From positions 20,537,035-20,601,034 of the forward strand of contig NC_045149.1 in the NCBI RefSeq assembly GCF_008831285.2: DNA of 64,000 nucleotides, given 5' to 3'. The stretch's first letter is position 1. Each line of letters opens with the position of its first letter. This document shows positions 47,222-64,000 of this stretch, in pieces. The notes beneath the pieces are model-generated. The model was not told the DNA's origin, did not search any database, and was given only the letters and a program-made list of their open reading frames with translations. A program made the translations under genes and the position numbers. The DNA is from Nymphaea colorata. Its lineage: Eukaryota > Streptophyta > Magnoliopsida > Nymphaeales > Nymphaeaceae.

Positions 47222-49448
47222 TCAATAGTCCTGCAAGTAATAAACACATTAAAAATAAAATATAGTCACTATCATGTGCAACACATAACGGGTATGGCAG
47301 CAATTCTCAATGCAACACTTACAGATGCTGGTGACCTTCCATTTGGACTTCTTCCAGCAGGACTGGCAGAAGGAGATCTTTTATCTGGGCTCCGCTTGGA
47401 AGGGCTCACATTACGGCTTGGAGGACTCTTACTGCGAGATGGGCTTCTTCGAGGGCTAGGACTTCGACGAGGAGAGGGACTGAAACATGGTAATAACAAA
47501 AGATTGACAACATTGGTTAACATTTTAGATGTTATAAGAGGATATTTGTTCTAATTTGTGGATCTTGTTGAGAAGAGAAGAAACCTAGCATAAGAGCCAC
47601 TTCTGCTCCGTGGTTCATCAGTAATCTTCCCTTTATCTCGTCCCCTGTGATAATCAGGGCTCAGACTTCTGCTTTTGCTTCGGTGACGAGAGCTCCTTTC
47701 CCTTCCACGGTCCCGGTCCCGATGACGATCAAATTTTTCAACACTGCGGCTGCGACTTCGCCTTCTATGATCTCTATCGCGGTAGTCGTCACGATGACGG
47801 TGGTCATCACGGTATCTACACAAATAGAAGGGTATTCCATAGGTCTTAAAGTAAGCCATGTAAAAAGGAGAAACTTGCATCAAAGGGGTTCCATTTCTCG
47901 AAATAGGAGGGAAAATATGAGAACAGAAAATAAAGTAACTGCACCTGGGTTTCGGACTGTAGCTTCTGGATCTGCCTCTTGACTTCGGGACAAATTCAAC
48001 TATCCTCCCTTTATGTCTGAGAAGGGGGGAAAAGAGAGGGAGAGGAAAGGAATCAACGACTGTAAACTAGGCAGAAGATGCTATTATCCACAAACTGCAG
48101 CAAACATGTTTAAGTTTAAGACCCAGATAAGTGTGAATAAAATAAGAAATTCAAGATAATATGAAATATCTATGGATAATGCAATTTAAAAGAAATTTTT
48201 TTAAGAAAAATTTGGGAATTAATATGATCCATAAGTCAAGCACAACCAAACACTTATCGACAAAGCAACAGACTCCAAATAAATTAGGACATGAAATGAT
48301 GCAAACGCCAGTTCCTTATTTATTTCTTGCCAGTCCTTCATGCTGCCACAGCCATCTTCAGGCAAAAGCTCTCTTAATTTGAAAAGAAGAAGCTGGCTTA
48401 AAAGGAAAATAAGCCAGAGGATGGAAATCAGTATGACTTGTTTCAGCATATAAGTTTTATTATTCCTTTGTTTTCACGTTTTTACAATTTTGACTACTAC
48501 TCCCTCTGACAGAATAATCAGTAACCAGTCATTACTACACCTGTCTTAAATATCAAAGGCTTCAACGAAGCAGGATACACTTCAATTATATTTTTTGAAT
48601 AAAATAGAACCGCCTCAATGTAAAGCACTGCTTCCGTTTAACACTTCAAAAAGGCTATCAAAGGGATACTTGAAGCAAAAGCATGTCTTCCAAAGACTTG
48701 TAGGCGCATATACACTTAAAGCTACAGTAGAACATAAGGAACCACTGAGTCGCTTGCACGGCGTCTAGCAATCAGTCAAACCAACAGCCAAGGAAAAGGC
48801 TTTTCGGCAAAATTACCATCTTACTGAAAAAACCATGGGGACCTCTGACTCGAAACTTGTTGAGTCTATATCGTCTAAACGCGAATAAAAAAAAAACAAA
48901 CAAACATTTCAGTGACGATAGAACCTTAACTCCTAACAGTCAGTGACAAAAAAATAGAAAAAGGCATAACTAATCAGAAGAAGATAGTGCATAAGAAAGG
49001 CCTGCGATATAAAGCCTGAAAGAGTCAACATATTCAAGAACCACTAAGCAATCCATTCAAACGGTAGAAACGACGATAAATCTACTTTTCTATTTGTTCT
49101 TTTTGTGTATGCAATAAAAAATCAACTGAACAGTAAAGGTGCAAAAGTACCGACATGCGCTCTGCATTCGGGCCGTATTTCGCGAACTGCACCATGATTT
49201 CTCTGCCATCCACGGTCCTCCCTACGGCATTCGAGAATATGGGCAGGGGAATAAGATACCATCAAACGGCAACAGTCGCTCCTACCGTCTACTTAAGGAT
49301 ATGAAAAGGGGCAGGCCGAAATGAAAGTACCATCGAGACGGTCGACCGCCATCTGCGCCTCGTCCGCATATTTGTACCTTACGAACGCAAAGCCTCGCGA
49401 TTCCCCTGTCCTGGAAATCAAAGACGCCATCAGAAATCGACACACACA

Positions 49449-49503
<55 letters not shown>

Positions 49504-49790
49504 GGTGTGGTACCTCTTGTCCCTGGGGATGAAGATATCGACAACCTTACCATAGCGGTCGAACAAGGGGAACAAGTCATCGGCCGTTGTTCCTGTGCCA
49601 ATCACCACCGTTATCATCAAACCAATGTCAACACCAACGAGAACTTAGGAAAACAGAACAGAAGCACCATTTTCCTTTTCCAAGAAACACACACAGAAAA
49701 AAGAGGGGTATTACGGAAGGTGATGTTGAGAACGAGCAGAGAGTAAGTGTCCTTAATATCAGGAGGTCCCGATCTCCCGAAGTGAGACAT
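47222..49790 (-). CDS. SC35: SC35-type SR splicing factor
   Basis: Nuclear SR protein that binds exonic enhancers and recruits U1/U2 factors during spliceosome assembly. Coding exons on the minus strand: 49790-49715, 49592-49514, 49410-49331, 49221-49155, 48016-47945, 47815-47585, 47479-47323 and 47230-47222, giving 256 residues. The N-terminus MSHFGRSGPPDI is diagnostic of the SC35 clade. The single RRM (residues ~16-94) has RNP2 LLVLNI (18-23) and RNP1 RGFAFVRY (57-64), then DGRTVDGREIMVQFAKYGPN. From ~112 onward is an RS/RD/SP domain (RRRSRSRS, PSPRRSPSPRRSPSRS). The last coding exon supplies only Asp-Tyr-stop. It is shorter than Arabidopsis SC35 (about 300 residues), mostly in the RS tail. 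Start choice: no in-frame ATG lies upstream although the frame stays open. The 1138-bp intron after exon 4 is the longest. Confidence 0.95.
49441..49500. repeat. (CA)n(GA)n microsatellite inside an SC35 intron
   Basis: About 13 CA and 17 GA dinucleotides fill more than half of the 103-bp intron between SC35 coding exons 2 and 3. In the transcript this is a CU tract followed by a GU tract. Confidence 0.95.
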
Positions 49791-49811
49791 CTCTTCTTCC
49801 TCCTCCCCCCT

Positions 49812-49883
49812 TCTTCCTTCTCCCGCCTCGTTTCTTCTTCCTTCTCCCGCCTCGTTTCTTCTTCCTTCTTCCGCCTCCTTACT
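49812..49883 (-). repeat. 24-bp repeat in the SC35 leader, three copies
   Basis: On the minus strand the unit is like gaggcgggagaaggaagaag plus four bases, with phase markers at 49816, 49840 and 49864. The tract is purine-rich and lies just upstream of the SC35 start codon. It keeps the SC35 frame open because 24 is divisible by three. Confidence 0.85.
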
Positions 49884-50385
49884 CACCGCGAGGGCACCAC
49901 CCCGAGCAAATGCGCGCCGGCTATGAAAAGCGAGAGAAAACGGATGATAAATCTTTGAGCGGCCTTTGCCCTCTGGTGCGTTTTAATTTCCACTTTTGAT
50001 GGATGAGGTTCTCGGTCCAAAACGGTTCGGCCCCTCTTCCCATTATTTCCGGCTCCTATATCTAGATTAAGGAAAAATTGGGTTTCCCCTTACAAGGTAC
50101 GCCGCTACCAACCGACTCAAAGCGTTAGTGAAAGAAGACATGATTTGTCAATCATGAGCAGCAAATGTGAAATTTAGCATAAATTAATCTATATATATAT
50201 AGTGAATGGAACCAACTAATTAAAACAATTTATCTACAATAAATAAATAATTAAACGAAAAAAGACTACAACAAAAAATACTTATCACCTTTTTCTATTT
50301 ATTTATTTTTTTAACATTCCATTATATTGGATCAAATGATCCTAGTTATAAAGTGATGATTCTAAAAAACTAAAGTTACCATTCA

Positions 50386-50460
<75 letters not shown>

Positions 50461-50634
50461 CATCATAATAATTATTTGTCTTAATTTTTCTTTTAACTCC
50501 ACTAAAACTTTGAATTTTAGGGCATGTTTGAAATTCTAAAAAATTATTGTTAGGCCTTTATACAAATTTTAAAAATATTATTTGGCCACCTTAACAATAC
50601 CATTTGGATACCATTTTTCTTCATCTCACTCTTA
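49884..50634. other. SC35 upstream region and AT-rich spacer
   Basis: No clear TATA box is seen for SC35. A (TA)n tract of about 34 units lies at 50390-50457. Nothing else is recognised. Confidence 0.45.
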
Positions 50635-50884
50635 GGTCTTGTTTGATGCACAACAAGAATTTAACGTGGTAAATTTACCATGAAAAAGAATGCTGAAAAA
50701 AAATACATAGCGAAATTTTATCCTGGTCATGTGTGATTGCAGAGAAGTTTTTTTGCAAGGTAAAATTAATTGTGTTTGGTGCACATGATAGTTTTTTGCA
50801 CGGTAAAATTAACCGTGTTTGGTGCACAGGGTAAAAAATATGAGACTTTTTCCCAGACCGCTAGAAGTTGCTGTTTTTTTTTGT

Positions 50885-51046
50885 GCTCCTCCAATTTCAC
50901 GTGGGTAGAAATTGGAAGATGATATAAAACAAATAATTGGTTAAACAACAATCCAATTTCAAGTGGCTCCTCCAATTTCACGTGGGTAGAAATTGGAAGA
51001 TGATATAAAACAAATAATTGGTTAAACAACAATCCAATTTCAAGTG
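50885..51046. repeat. 81-bp tandem duplication
   Basis: Two practically identical units start gctcctccaatttcacgtgg at 50885 and 50966 and run through caatccaatttcaagtgg. They lie within the Harbinger-like element. Confidence 0.9.
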
Positions 51047-51277
51047 GGTACAACACCTACGCATTCCAATCCGGTTAAACAACAATCTAAAACTCATATA
51101 ACATGATTTCACACCATCCACAAATAATTACAAAAGTAGTCCATGACATCCACGAATTCAATTGATAATTATCAACTACAAAATAGAACCGTAGTACATT
51201 GAAACATGTATGAAAGTTATAAAACTTTAACCAAAGCATGTATTCTCATCCAGTATATAAGTTTAATGAGTACAGAT

Positions 51278-51544
51278 CTAACAAAGAAAACAGGTAATCA
51301 CAAAACAAGTAATCCAACATTTCTCGCTGCACTTCTGTTCAACGAACTTCATTACTTCTTCCTCTTGCTTTGCGATGACATTGTCAATGTCCAATAGCTT
51401 ACGTAATTGCACACCATAGTTGTTGTGGAGATACTCATTCATGTGATATTCAGTTTTTTCGAAGGCATTGAATGATCTAAAGATGGTGCCCTTGTATCGA
51501 TATAGTAAAGGTTGGCATTGTTCCCAACTATCATGTCTTGCGAC
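51278..51544 (-). pseudogene. Coding-like remnant inside the Harbinger-like element
   Basis: An 88-residue stop-bounded frame with protein-like composition: RHDSWEQCQPLLYRYKGTIF, then EYHMNEYLHNNYGVQLRKLL, DIDNVIAKQEEEVMKFVEQK and a Cys-rich end. Only an internal ATG is available, so it is probably the last exon or a fragment of a larger protein. It may be an accessory transposon protein. No domain was identified with confidence. Confidence 0.45.
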
Positions 51545-51989
51545 CTACCTTTGAATACGACATAATACTCTTACGGCAATGTCCAATACGTCCAACACGT
51601 AACTCTTATGGCAATCGTAATTCATATATCCAATATGAAAATGAATGAGCAAGGCAAAAAATGGAGGAGCATGAGTGTGCCAAAGCTTCCAAGACACGTT
51701 TGTTAGCTAGCTTGGAGTGGGTGCCTTTGAACAACAGTGAACCATCAAAAACATAGCCACATAGAAAGAGGGACTGAAAAAATATAGTAACTTCAAGCCA
51801 AACAATTTGTACTTAGATAAAAAACCATTATACGGGAAAGGAAACAAAAATTAAAAGCAAGAGCAAGGTAAATTTCCTGTTGTGAGAGGTATACCTGCAT
51901 AAAGGAGCAACCAAGAGGTATGAAAAACAAAAAAAAGAGATGAGTTTTCACCAAACAAGTGTGTGTGAGAGCGACAAAGAGACGCATAG

Positions 51990-52400
51990 GGCTCGCCTGG
52001 GACTGCAAACGGGTGACGTTGGTTTGACAAGAGAAACCTGTGCAGCGAGAGAGGAGAGGAACAAGAGAGCAAGAGAGAAGGAGACACAGCGATAGAGGGG
52101 AGACGCAGCCATAGAAGAGGAGACGCAGCGAGAGAGAAGAGACCTTTGCAGCAACAAAGGTGAAGAACAAGAGAGCGAGAGAGAAGGAGACGCAGCGACA
52201 GAGGGGAGACACAACGAGAGAGGATGAGACGTAGTGATAAAGGAGGAGACACAGCGAGAGAGGAGAGACCTGTGCAACGAGAGGGGAGGAGACGCAACGA
52301 GAGAGGAGAGACCTGTGCAACGAGAGAGGAGAGGAACAATCGAGTGCGAGCGAGGAGGAGACTCAGCGAGAGAGGGGAAGAAGGGGCGTCAATGGAAAAA
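51990..52400. repeat. Degenerate GAGA-type minisatellite
   Basis: Units such as gagacgcagcgagagagg and gagagacctgtgcaacgaga repeat irregularly with ~20-40-bp spacing. They keep several frames open on both strands (Arg/Glu-rich one way, Ser/Leu-rich the other), which explains the long but meaningless frames here. Confidence 0.8.
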
Positions 52401-52616
52401 AGAGGGGAAAAAGGCTCTCAATTTTGTCTCCACGAAAAAAGTTCGACCTCAACAGGTCGGACTTTTTTCCTCGTGAAATTTCACCCGATCGTACAAGTTT
52501 TTTGATGAAATTTCACGGCATTTGATTCGTTGTGAGGTGAACGGGTGAAAGTTCACTTGCTCGTACAGTTTTCAACCGATGCATAAGATTTTTCCTGTGC
52601 ATCAAACAGTGCCTTA

Positions 52617-54874
52617 GAGATGTTTTTAGAAATTGAGATGCTTGTCATGATATTCTCTCAAATGCAAATGCACCATGAATCAAACCCATACATGGTCAGC
52701 CAATCAAAATCCATTCACAAATATTGGCATGCCATTTCATAAGGACACACGAATATAGTGATGATGGCAGAGCAAAAATGTCTAAGCATCAAATTATTTT
52801 CATGATTCAATGGCCTTATTCTCTATTAGAAAAAAAAAACTTTTTCATCAAAAAAATCATATGCAAGTTGATTAAAGTTCGAAGAGTGTTGGAGAATTGT
52901 CGACTGTCGAGGATATGATATTCCTGATACATGTTTTTTATATAGATTTATTGTTTGTTTAAAAATTATGTCATACAAAATGTAGCTTCAAATTAGTTTT
53001 AAATTTGAGATCCGAAGCTATCAAATATAGTTTTTTAACTCCGAATTAGACAATAATATCAAATATAGTTTTTTAACTCCGAATTAGACAACAATATTTT
53101 TGTAATTGAACTCAAGGAGTTTTACCTGCATTGAAATATATAAGTCAACATAGAAAACATGTTTTTGATTTAGAGCATGACAGACAATGTTAGGATCTAA
53201 AAGTCTAATATTTGAGTTTTTTCCGTCTATAACATTCTACGGGCAAATAAGAAAAACATGACTTTTGAGTAGCTTTTCAATATTTTAAGCATGAAGACTG
53301 TGTCCATGCATTTAGCTTAGCTGAAAAGAACTGGAAAAAAAGGGATGAGGGTTGGGTGGGAGCTTCAGCTTTTTGTTTAGTGGTGGAAAACTATATTAAA
53401 AAAAAGTAGCAAATATAAATAACTTGCTTACTATTTATTAGCAGGTGATAAAGGATAAAACACTGCGTTTTTTTAGTAGTTAATACAAGTTAAGCATTTA
53501 CAGGTTTCCTTTTTTTTTTTTTAATAGGCAATCTAGATGTTAACAACCGAACTACTTAGCTATATCTATCTTAATATGTAGTGGATACTTGAAACCACCA
53601 TAATAATCTTCAAGGGGGTTGGTGTAACAATTAGGTGGTGATGGATAGGCAGCCAGTTTTCATTTTGAATCTTTGAGACGTCAACTTTCTGTGTTGCAAA
53701 TAGATGCCCATTGATGTGCAAGTTGAAGCATGGTGAGGGTGGCACTCCAAGACACTGAAAGCAGACTCTGTACCCTAAAAGGATGAGGAATAGGTAGAAA
53801 CATCCGCTCTCCTCTAAGTGGTAGGACAGTATGCAAGTGTTAAAGTGACTGACTCAACACATACAACAATATGAAGACATCGAACTTCAATGTGTTTGAT
53901 GTGATGTTTGGAATATGCTCGAACCCTAGAGTATGAAGGTTATAATATACTGTTATGAGGGAGGTGAAATAGTGGATGAAATATTTTGGCTCGTGGTTTT
54001 TGATAGAGAAGATTAGATCGTGACACGCTCATTAACCAATTCGAACCTGGCTCGAAGTCAACGGTCTTGACTCAATGAGTTGATTAACATTAAGAGGCAT
54101 TGGATGGCGCCTTCTTTTCACCTAGTTTTGTCAAAACTAGGCTTTATGAAAATTAAGTTTTTTTAATGAGTTATAAAAACTTTATTTTTTTGTTTGGGCG
54201 GCATCCAAAATATGGTTTTTGAATAACTTTTTCAGTATTTTTTACAATATCAGGCTTTGTCAGCTTCAATCACAGTTTTGATGGCACTTAAACACTCAGA
54301 AAACCCAGTTTTAAAGTGTAACCCAAACACTCATTTAACCTTCCAAATGACGATGTAGTGCTGTAAGAATTGAACCAAAAAACAATAGATTCAAATCGAA
54401 TTGGTGACAAATCGATTTCATCATGTAGACAATTTAGGAGTGATATGTGTCGAGTTGTAATTATCTGTTTAAAATGTATTTCAAAGTGTATATAAGTGTT
54501 TTTATACATCTTTTGAAATTTTGTTTTATTTCTAAATAATTTTGACACATTTACAGCGAAATCACCTGCATAGGTAAATCGGCAGCCTTACTGATTCAGT
54601 TCACAACAGATTTTGTTCTACTTGGATGGACAGTCACAAACATTGCTATTAACTATTGGTGGACCACAAGGCAATGGGGCCTATGCCCTCTTTCATTTAT
54701 GCGTCGATACCAACTAATAATTGCCATACTCGGACTCTGGTTCTTCGTATTTCTAATGAATGCATCATCAAAACAAATAAAAAAAATACTTTTTACAATG
54801 ATATACACAACCGGCTGCTTGAGAGTACAAACACTAACATAGTGTATTCCATGAAAGCAACATGACAAATTGCT
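52617..54874. other. Intergenic, nothing recognised
   Basis: AT-rich. A 38-bp direct repeat (tcaaatatagttttttaact at 53021 and 53059) is the only clear structure. Confidence 0.45.
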
Positions 54875-55795
54875 TAGATACCGGTGAGTGAGGCTTATTT
54901 GGGTCGTGTTATAAATGCCCTAACTAAACCTGTTGATGGGAGGGGTAAAACTTCTAAATACCAGTTAATTGAGTCTCCAGCTCCAGGTATTATTTCGAAA
55001 AGTTTCGTATATGAGCCTCTTCAAACTGGCTTATTGCCATTGATTCGGTGATCCCTATGGGGCACAGTCAGTTATAATTAATTATTAGGGACAGACAGAA
55101 TGATAAAACAACAGTATGCTCAGGTAGTGACTACTTTCTATGAATGATGAGCAATGAAATGCACCATTGTGGTAGCGAAAAATGTGGATTTGCCTGCTAC
55201 ATTACAATACTTCGCTCCTTATACGGGAGCTGCTCTAGTTCAATATTTTATGTACCGTCAACGACATACCTTAATAATTTATGATGATCTCTCTAAGCAA
55301 GCACAAGCTTAACGCCATATGTCCCTTCTATTAAGAAGACCACCTGGTCGCGAAACTTATCCAGGAAAAGTTTTCTATTTGCATTCTCACCTTTTAAAAA
55401 GAGCCACTAAACTAAGTTCTCGTTTAGGTGAAGGAAGTATGACTGCTTCACCTACCTTTTATTATCCAGGGGCCTTGGCTCAATTTGCAGAGTTAGAAGC
55501 CTTTGCACAATTCGCTTCTGATCTAGATAAAGCTACTCAGAATCAATTGGCAAGAGGTCAGCGATTACGGGAGTTGCTCAAACAATCTCACATTTATCCC
55601 GGAACGAATGGATATCTTGAACAATTAGAAATTGGACAAGTTAAGAAATTCATTGTTCACTTACATACCCATTTAACTCGGTGAAAAAAAATTATATCTT
55701 CTACCAAGGTATTCACCGAGCAAGCAGAAGCCCTTTTGAAATAGGCTATTCGAGAGCAGATGGAACTATTTCTACTTCAGGAACAAATATAAAGA
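54875..55795 (+). pseudogene. atpA: Nuclear copy of plastid atpA (CF1 ATP synthase alpha), broken
   Basis: Translated pieces follow plastid ATP synthase alpha in order: [94 protein letters not shown], then in another frame FTEQAEALLK and AIREQMELFLLQEQ. The P-loop segment is degraded (GDRQTGKT of the family reads RDRQNDKT). There are several in-frame stops, frameshifts and at least two deletions. One falls after the P-loop. Another removes several dozen codons between EGSMTA and LAQFAEL. The N-terminal part is absent. [19 protein letters not shown] identifies the plastid rather than the mitochondrial homologue. An old plastid-to-nucleus insertion, non-functional. Confidence 0.93.
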
Positions 55796-57105
55796 AATCC
55801 GTCCGGGTGGAAATATTACTTTGGTCAACAATGATACAAAATAACAAAATGTATTCAGAATATATATATTTTTAATATGAAAACTACGAATAAGCATCAA
55901 GGTCTGTCTACTAATTACATTAAATAATTACACATCATCTACAAGCATGTCTAAAAAATAAAGGCAGTTATGAAATAATGTTTGTATTATACGGATTTGC
56001 CCATATCTGATGTTTTATGAATGTACTCCTATTTATGAAGCATGTAACATGATGTAACCATTCAATTGCTCTAAGACCAATCAGAAAGGCATCTAACATT
56101 AAGGTGATTGGGTTATTATACTTGATCTAAAAGGCTGCACATAAATTCTTGCTGAGTTGGATGACACCCTTAAAAACATCACTTTATAAGAATCAATTTT
56201 GTTTAAATTTAATTATTTAATAGTTTTGAAACAGATGTGTATGTTCAATTAGACAAGCAAAAATTTGAACAGATTCATTAAAGTTTAATTTCCTTAAAAG
56301 AATGTAATACATTTCTAAAAATTGAATTTTTTTTTTCTCATATCTAGCACATTAATATTTTTGAAGCCATGAGAGCAACACAAGCTACAAACTTCCCGTC
56401 ATGTCAACCAATGTGGTTGCATCCGAAAAAGTAATAATAAAAGTTAAATCAACACAGCCGGAGCAAAGTTAAAATTTATTAGTTACGGGTTGAATTATAG
56501 TTTTAAAAGTTTAACAAGTGCCACAATATGGCTTTTTAATTTTTTTATATGAGTTAAATTACAAACTTTAAATTTTACATGTGAAATTTTAAATTTATAA
56601 AAATTCGAGAAGGGGCCAAGGCCCCTGCCGACCTCTTGCTGCTACACAACTCAGGTGGGAATGAAATGAAAGAGCCTTTGGGTCTGATTCACTGATCGGT
56701 TATTAACCTTCTACGCATTCGGAAAAAAAAGGAAACGATTGGGAGCATTGGGCTCGTTTTCGGCATTATAGTAAAAAATTTGGGCGTTGAGCAAGCTTTT
56801 GGTAAGGGAAGGAGACGCCACGTTTCCCGTGCTTAGCGGTGGCTTGTTATATGAGTTCAACAGTGGCAAAATAATTGCCCAGGAACCTCTCCAACGAGAA
56901 AGGAACGGCTTTGCGGTCCCAAAGAAAGGCGTCAGTCCGATGGAGAGGAGGGAAGTCAAGGACGACAATGGTCCTGGCTGTGGCTGACTGACTGTGTGGG
57001 CGCCACCTTCTTCGCCGCGTTTTCCTTCCTGCCGGTCGCCGTCTCCCCCTCGTCTCCTTCACTGTGGGGAGAGAGAGAGAGAGAGAAAGTGGGTGCAGAG
57101 GAAGA
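55796..57105. other. Intergenic and NAD-malic enzyme upstream region
   Basis: AT-rich to about 56640, then increasingly GC-rich. A (GA)n tract at 57069-57086 sits just before the start codon of the malic enzyme, presumably in its leader. No clear TATA box was found. Confidence 0.45.
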
Positions 57106-63181
<6,076 letters not shown>

Positions 63182-63683
63182 GTAAGAGTCTCTTCTTTGC
63201 ATTGATCTTAGCTGGGAATTTGTTTGGTCTACTGGAGTACCTAGTGGATTTGATGTTAATCAATCAACAGCTACCATCATTTACTTCATAAATCTGTACA
63301 GCAAATAGATATTTGTCTACACCAAATTTTAGCATTCTATACTTTGGACCAATATTCAATTTAAAACTGGAAACACTTGCAACATGAATATCTTAAGCCT
63401 GTGCTTTTGTCACATTCAGGTTTAATTGATACATTGATTTTTGAAGGACAGAGCAATTCATTAACTACATCCTGTATGAAACTTCAGATATGCTTCATTT
63501 AACAGAGGTGGATAAAAAGTTTCATGTAAAACGAGTTTGGGTATCAAAAAGAAAGGAGATGTACTGGAGTGGCTGTAATGAATTAGCACTTGTTGCAGTT
63601 TGATGAACTCCACGTAATGCATGCCTATCACCATTATGGTTCCAAGTTTGCATCTACTAAATATTTTGGACTCCTTAGTGCTT

Positions 63684-63718
<35 letters not shown>

Positions 63719-64000
63719 ATATATATTATGTATAGAGACATACACAAACTACACATACTGGGTTAATTGTTTTTTTTATGTGTCCTCCCATGCAGGAAGA
63801 AGAACATGGTTTCAAAACTAAAACATGAACTAAAATTACTTGAGCTCTTCCAAAATTAGTGTGCTGACATTATTTTGATAAAACAATGGACAAGAAAAAT
63901 CCATATTTATCCCTAGAATATAGACTATTTTCATATTCGTCCCTCTCCTTACATGTATCGACAAATTTGTCCCATTTTTTGTACTTAGTCAATCTCTTAG
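63182..64000 (+). other. Incomplete NAD-malic enzyme intron
   Basis: No continuation exon (expected to begin ac, completing a Tyr codon) was found before the right edge. A (TA)n(TG)n microsatellite lies at about 63683-63727. Confidence 0.55.

Larger units (their letters stand above)
50635..52613. mobile_element. PIF/Harbinger-like element, 1979 bp
   Basis: The left end GGTCTTGTTTGATGCAC and right end GTGCATCAAACAGTGCC are inverted repeats (about 13 of 17), flanked by TTA at 50632-50634 and 52614-52616. A 3-bp TTA duplication and GTTTG-containing termini are the hallmarks of PIF/Harbinger. No DDE transposase is recognisable inside. The interior carries an 81-bp tandem duplication, a coding-like 88-codon remnant (51278-51544, minus) and a GAGA-rich minisatellite. 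Confidence 0.75.

Noticed and set aside
47126-47982. Plus-strand frames opposite the SC35 RS-domain exons
   Set aside because: Antisense shadows of Arg/Ser codon repeats in the real minus-strand gene.
51793-52505. Long Ser/Leu-rich and Arg/Glu-rich frames on both strands
   Set aside because: They are produced by the GAGA/CTCT minisatellite. Several frames are open at once and none has protein-family character.
54100-54350. Possible MITE with ttaag...ctcattta ends
   Set aside because: Inverted similarity is short and imperfect and no target duplication could be placed.

Overview
This is nuclear DNA from a flowering plant. The genes have many short AT-rich introns with GT-AG borders, the intergenic DNA is AT-rich and full of MITE-like elements and (TA)n, (GA)n and (CT)n microsatellites, and the gene set is typical of angiosperms: a TOPLESS co-repressor, a pectin methylesterase inhibitor-like protein, an SC35 splicing factor and a plant NAD-malic enzyme. 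A broken copy of plastid atpA also sits in the nuclear sequence. The species cannot be fixed from what is visible.

Layout. 0-12 kb is repeat territory: a Ty1/copia reverse-transcriptase relic, a hAT-like element nested in an older repeat, two partial relatives of it, a second hAT-type MITE and two Tourist/Harbinger-type MITEs. At 12.5-22.5 kb is a complete TOPLESS-family gene on the plus strand (25 coding exons, 1134 residues) behind a GC-rich upstream region with two G-boxes, a 20-bp perfect palindrome and two TATA boxes. 22.5-28.8 kb holds no recognised gene. A single-exon secreted PMEI-like gene (minus) lies at 28.9-29.4 kb, with a threefold repeated leader. 30-38 kb is gene-poor. At 38.6-42.0 kb (minus) is a three-exon gene for an acidic 937-residue protein with an N-terminal SAP-like segment and ~90-residue internal repeats. 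At 47.2-49.8 kb (minus) is SC35, eight coding exons and 256 residues. A ~2-kb PIF/Harbinger-like element with TTA target duplications lies at 50.6-52.6 kb. The atpA relic is at 54.9-55.8 kb. From 57.1 kb to the right edge are the first six coding exons of a mitochondrial NAD-malic enzyme (plus), truncated by the window.

The genes do not form an operon or a pathway. They are independent housekeeping or regulatory genes: transcriptional co-repression, splicing, cell-wall enzyme control and mitochondrial malate decarboxylation. No wholly new system was found. The least explained items are the acidic repeat protein, a 42-residue membrane-peptide ORF at 45.1-45.3 kb, the palindrome-centred promoter and competing splice sites in TOPLESS and SC35. 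Exon borders were worked out by hand from frame continuity, GT-AG signals and remembered family sequence, so UTR ends are approximate.
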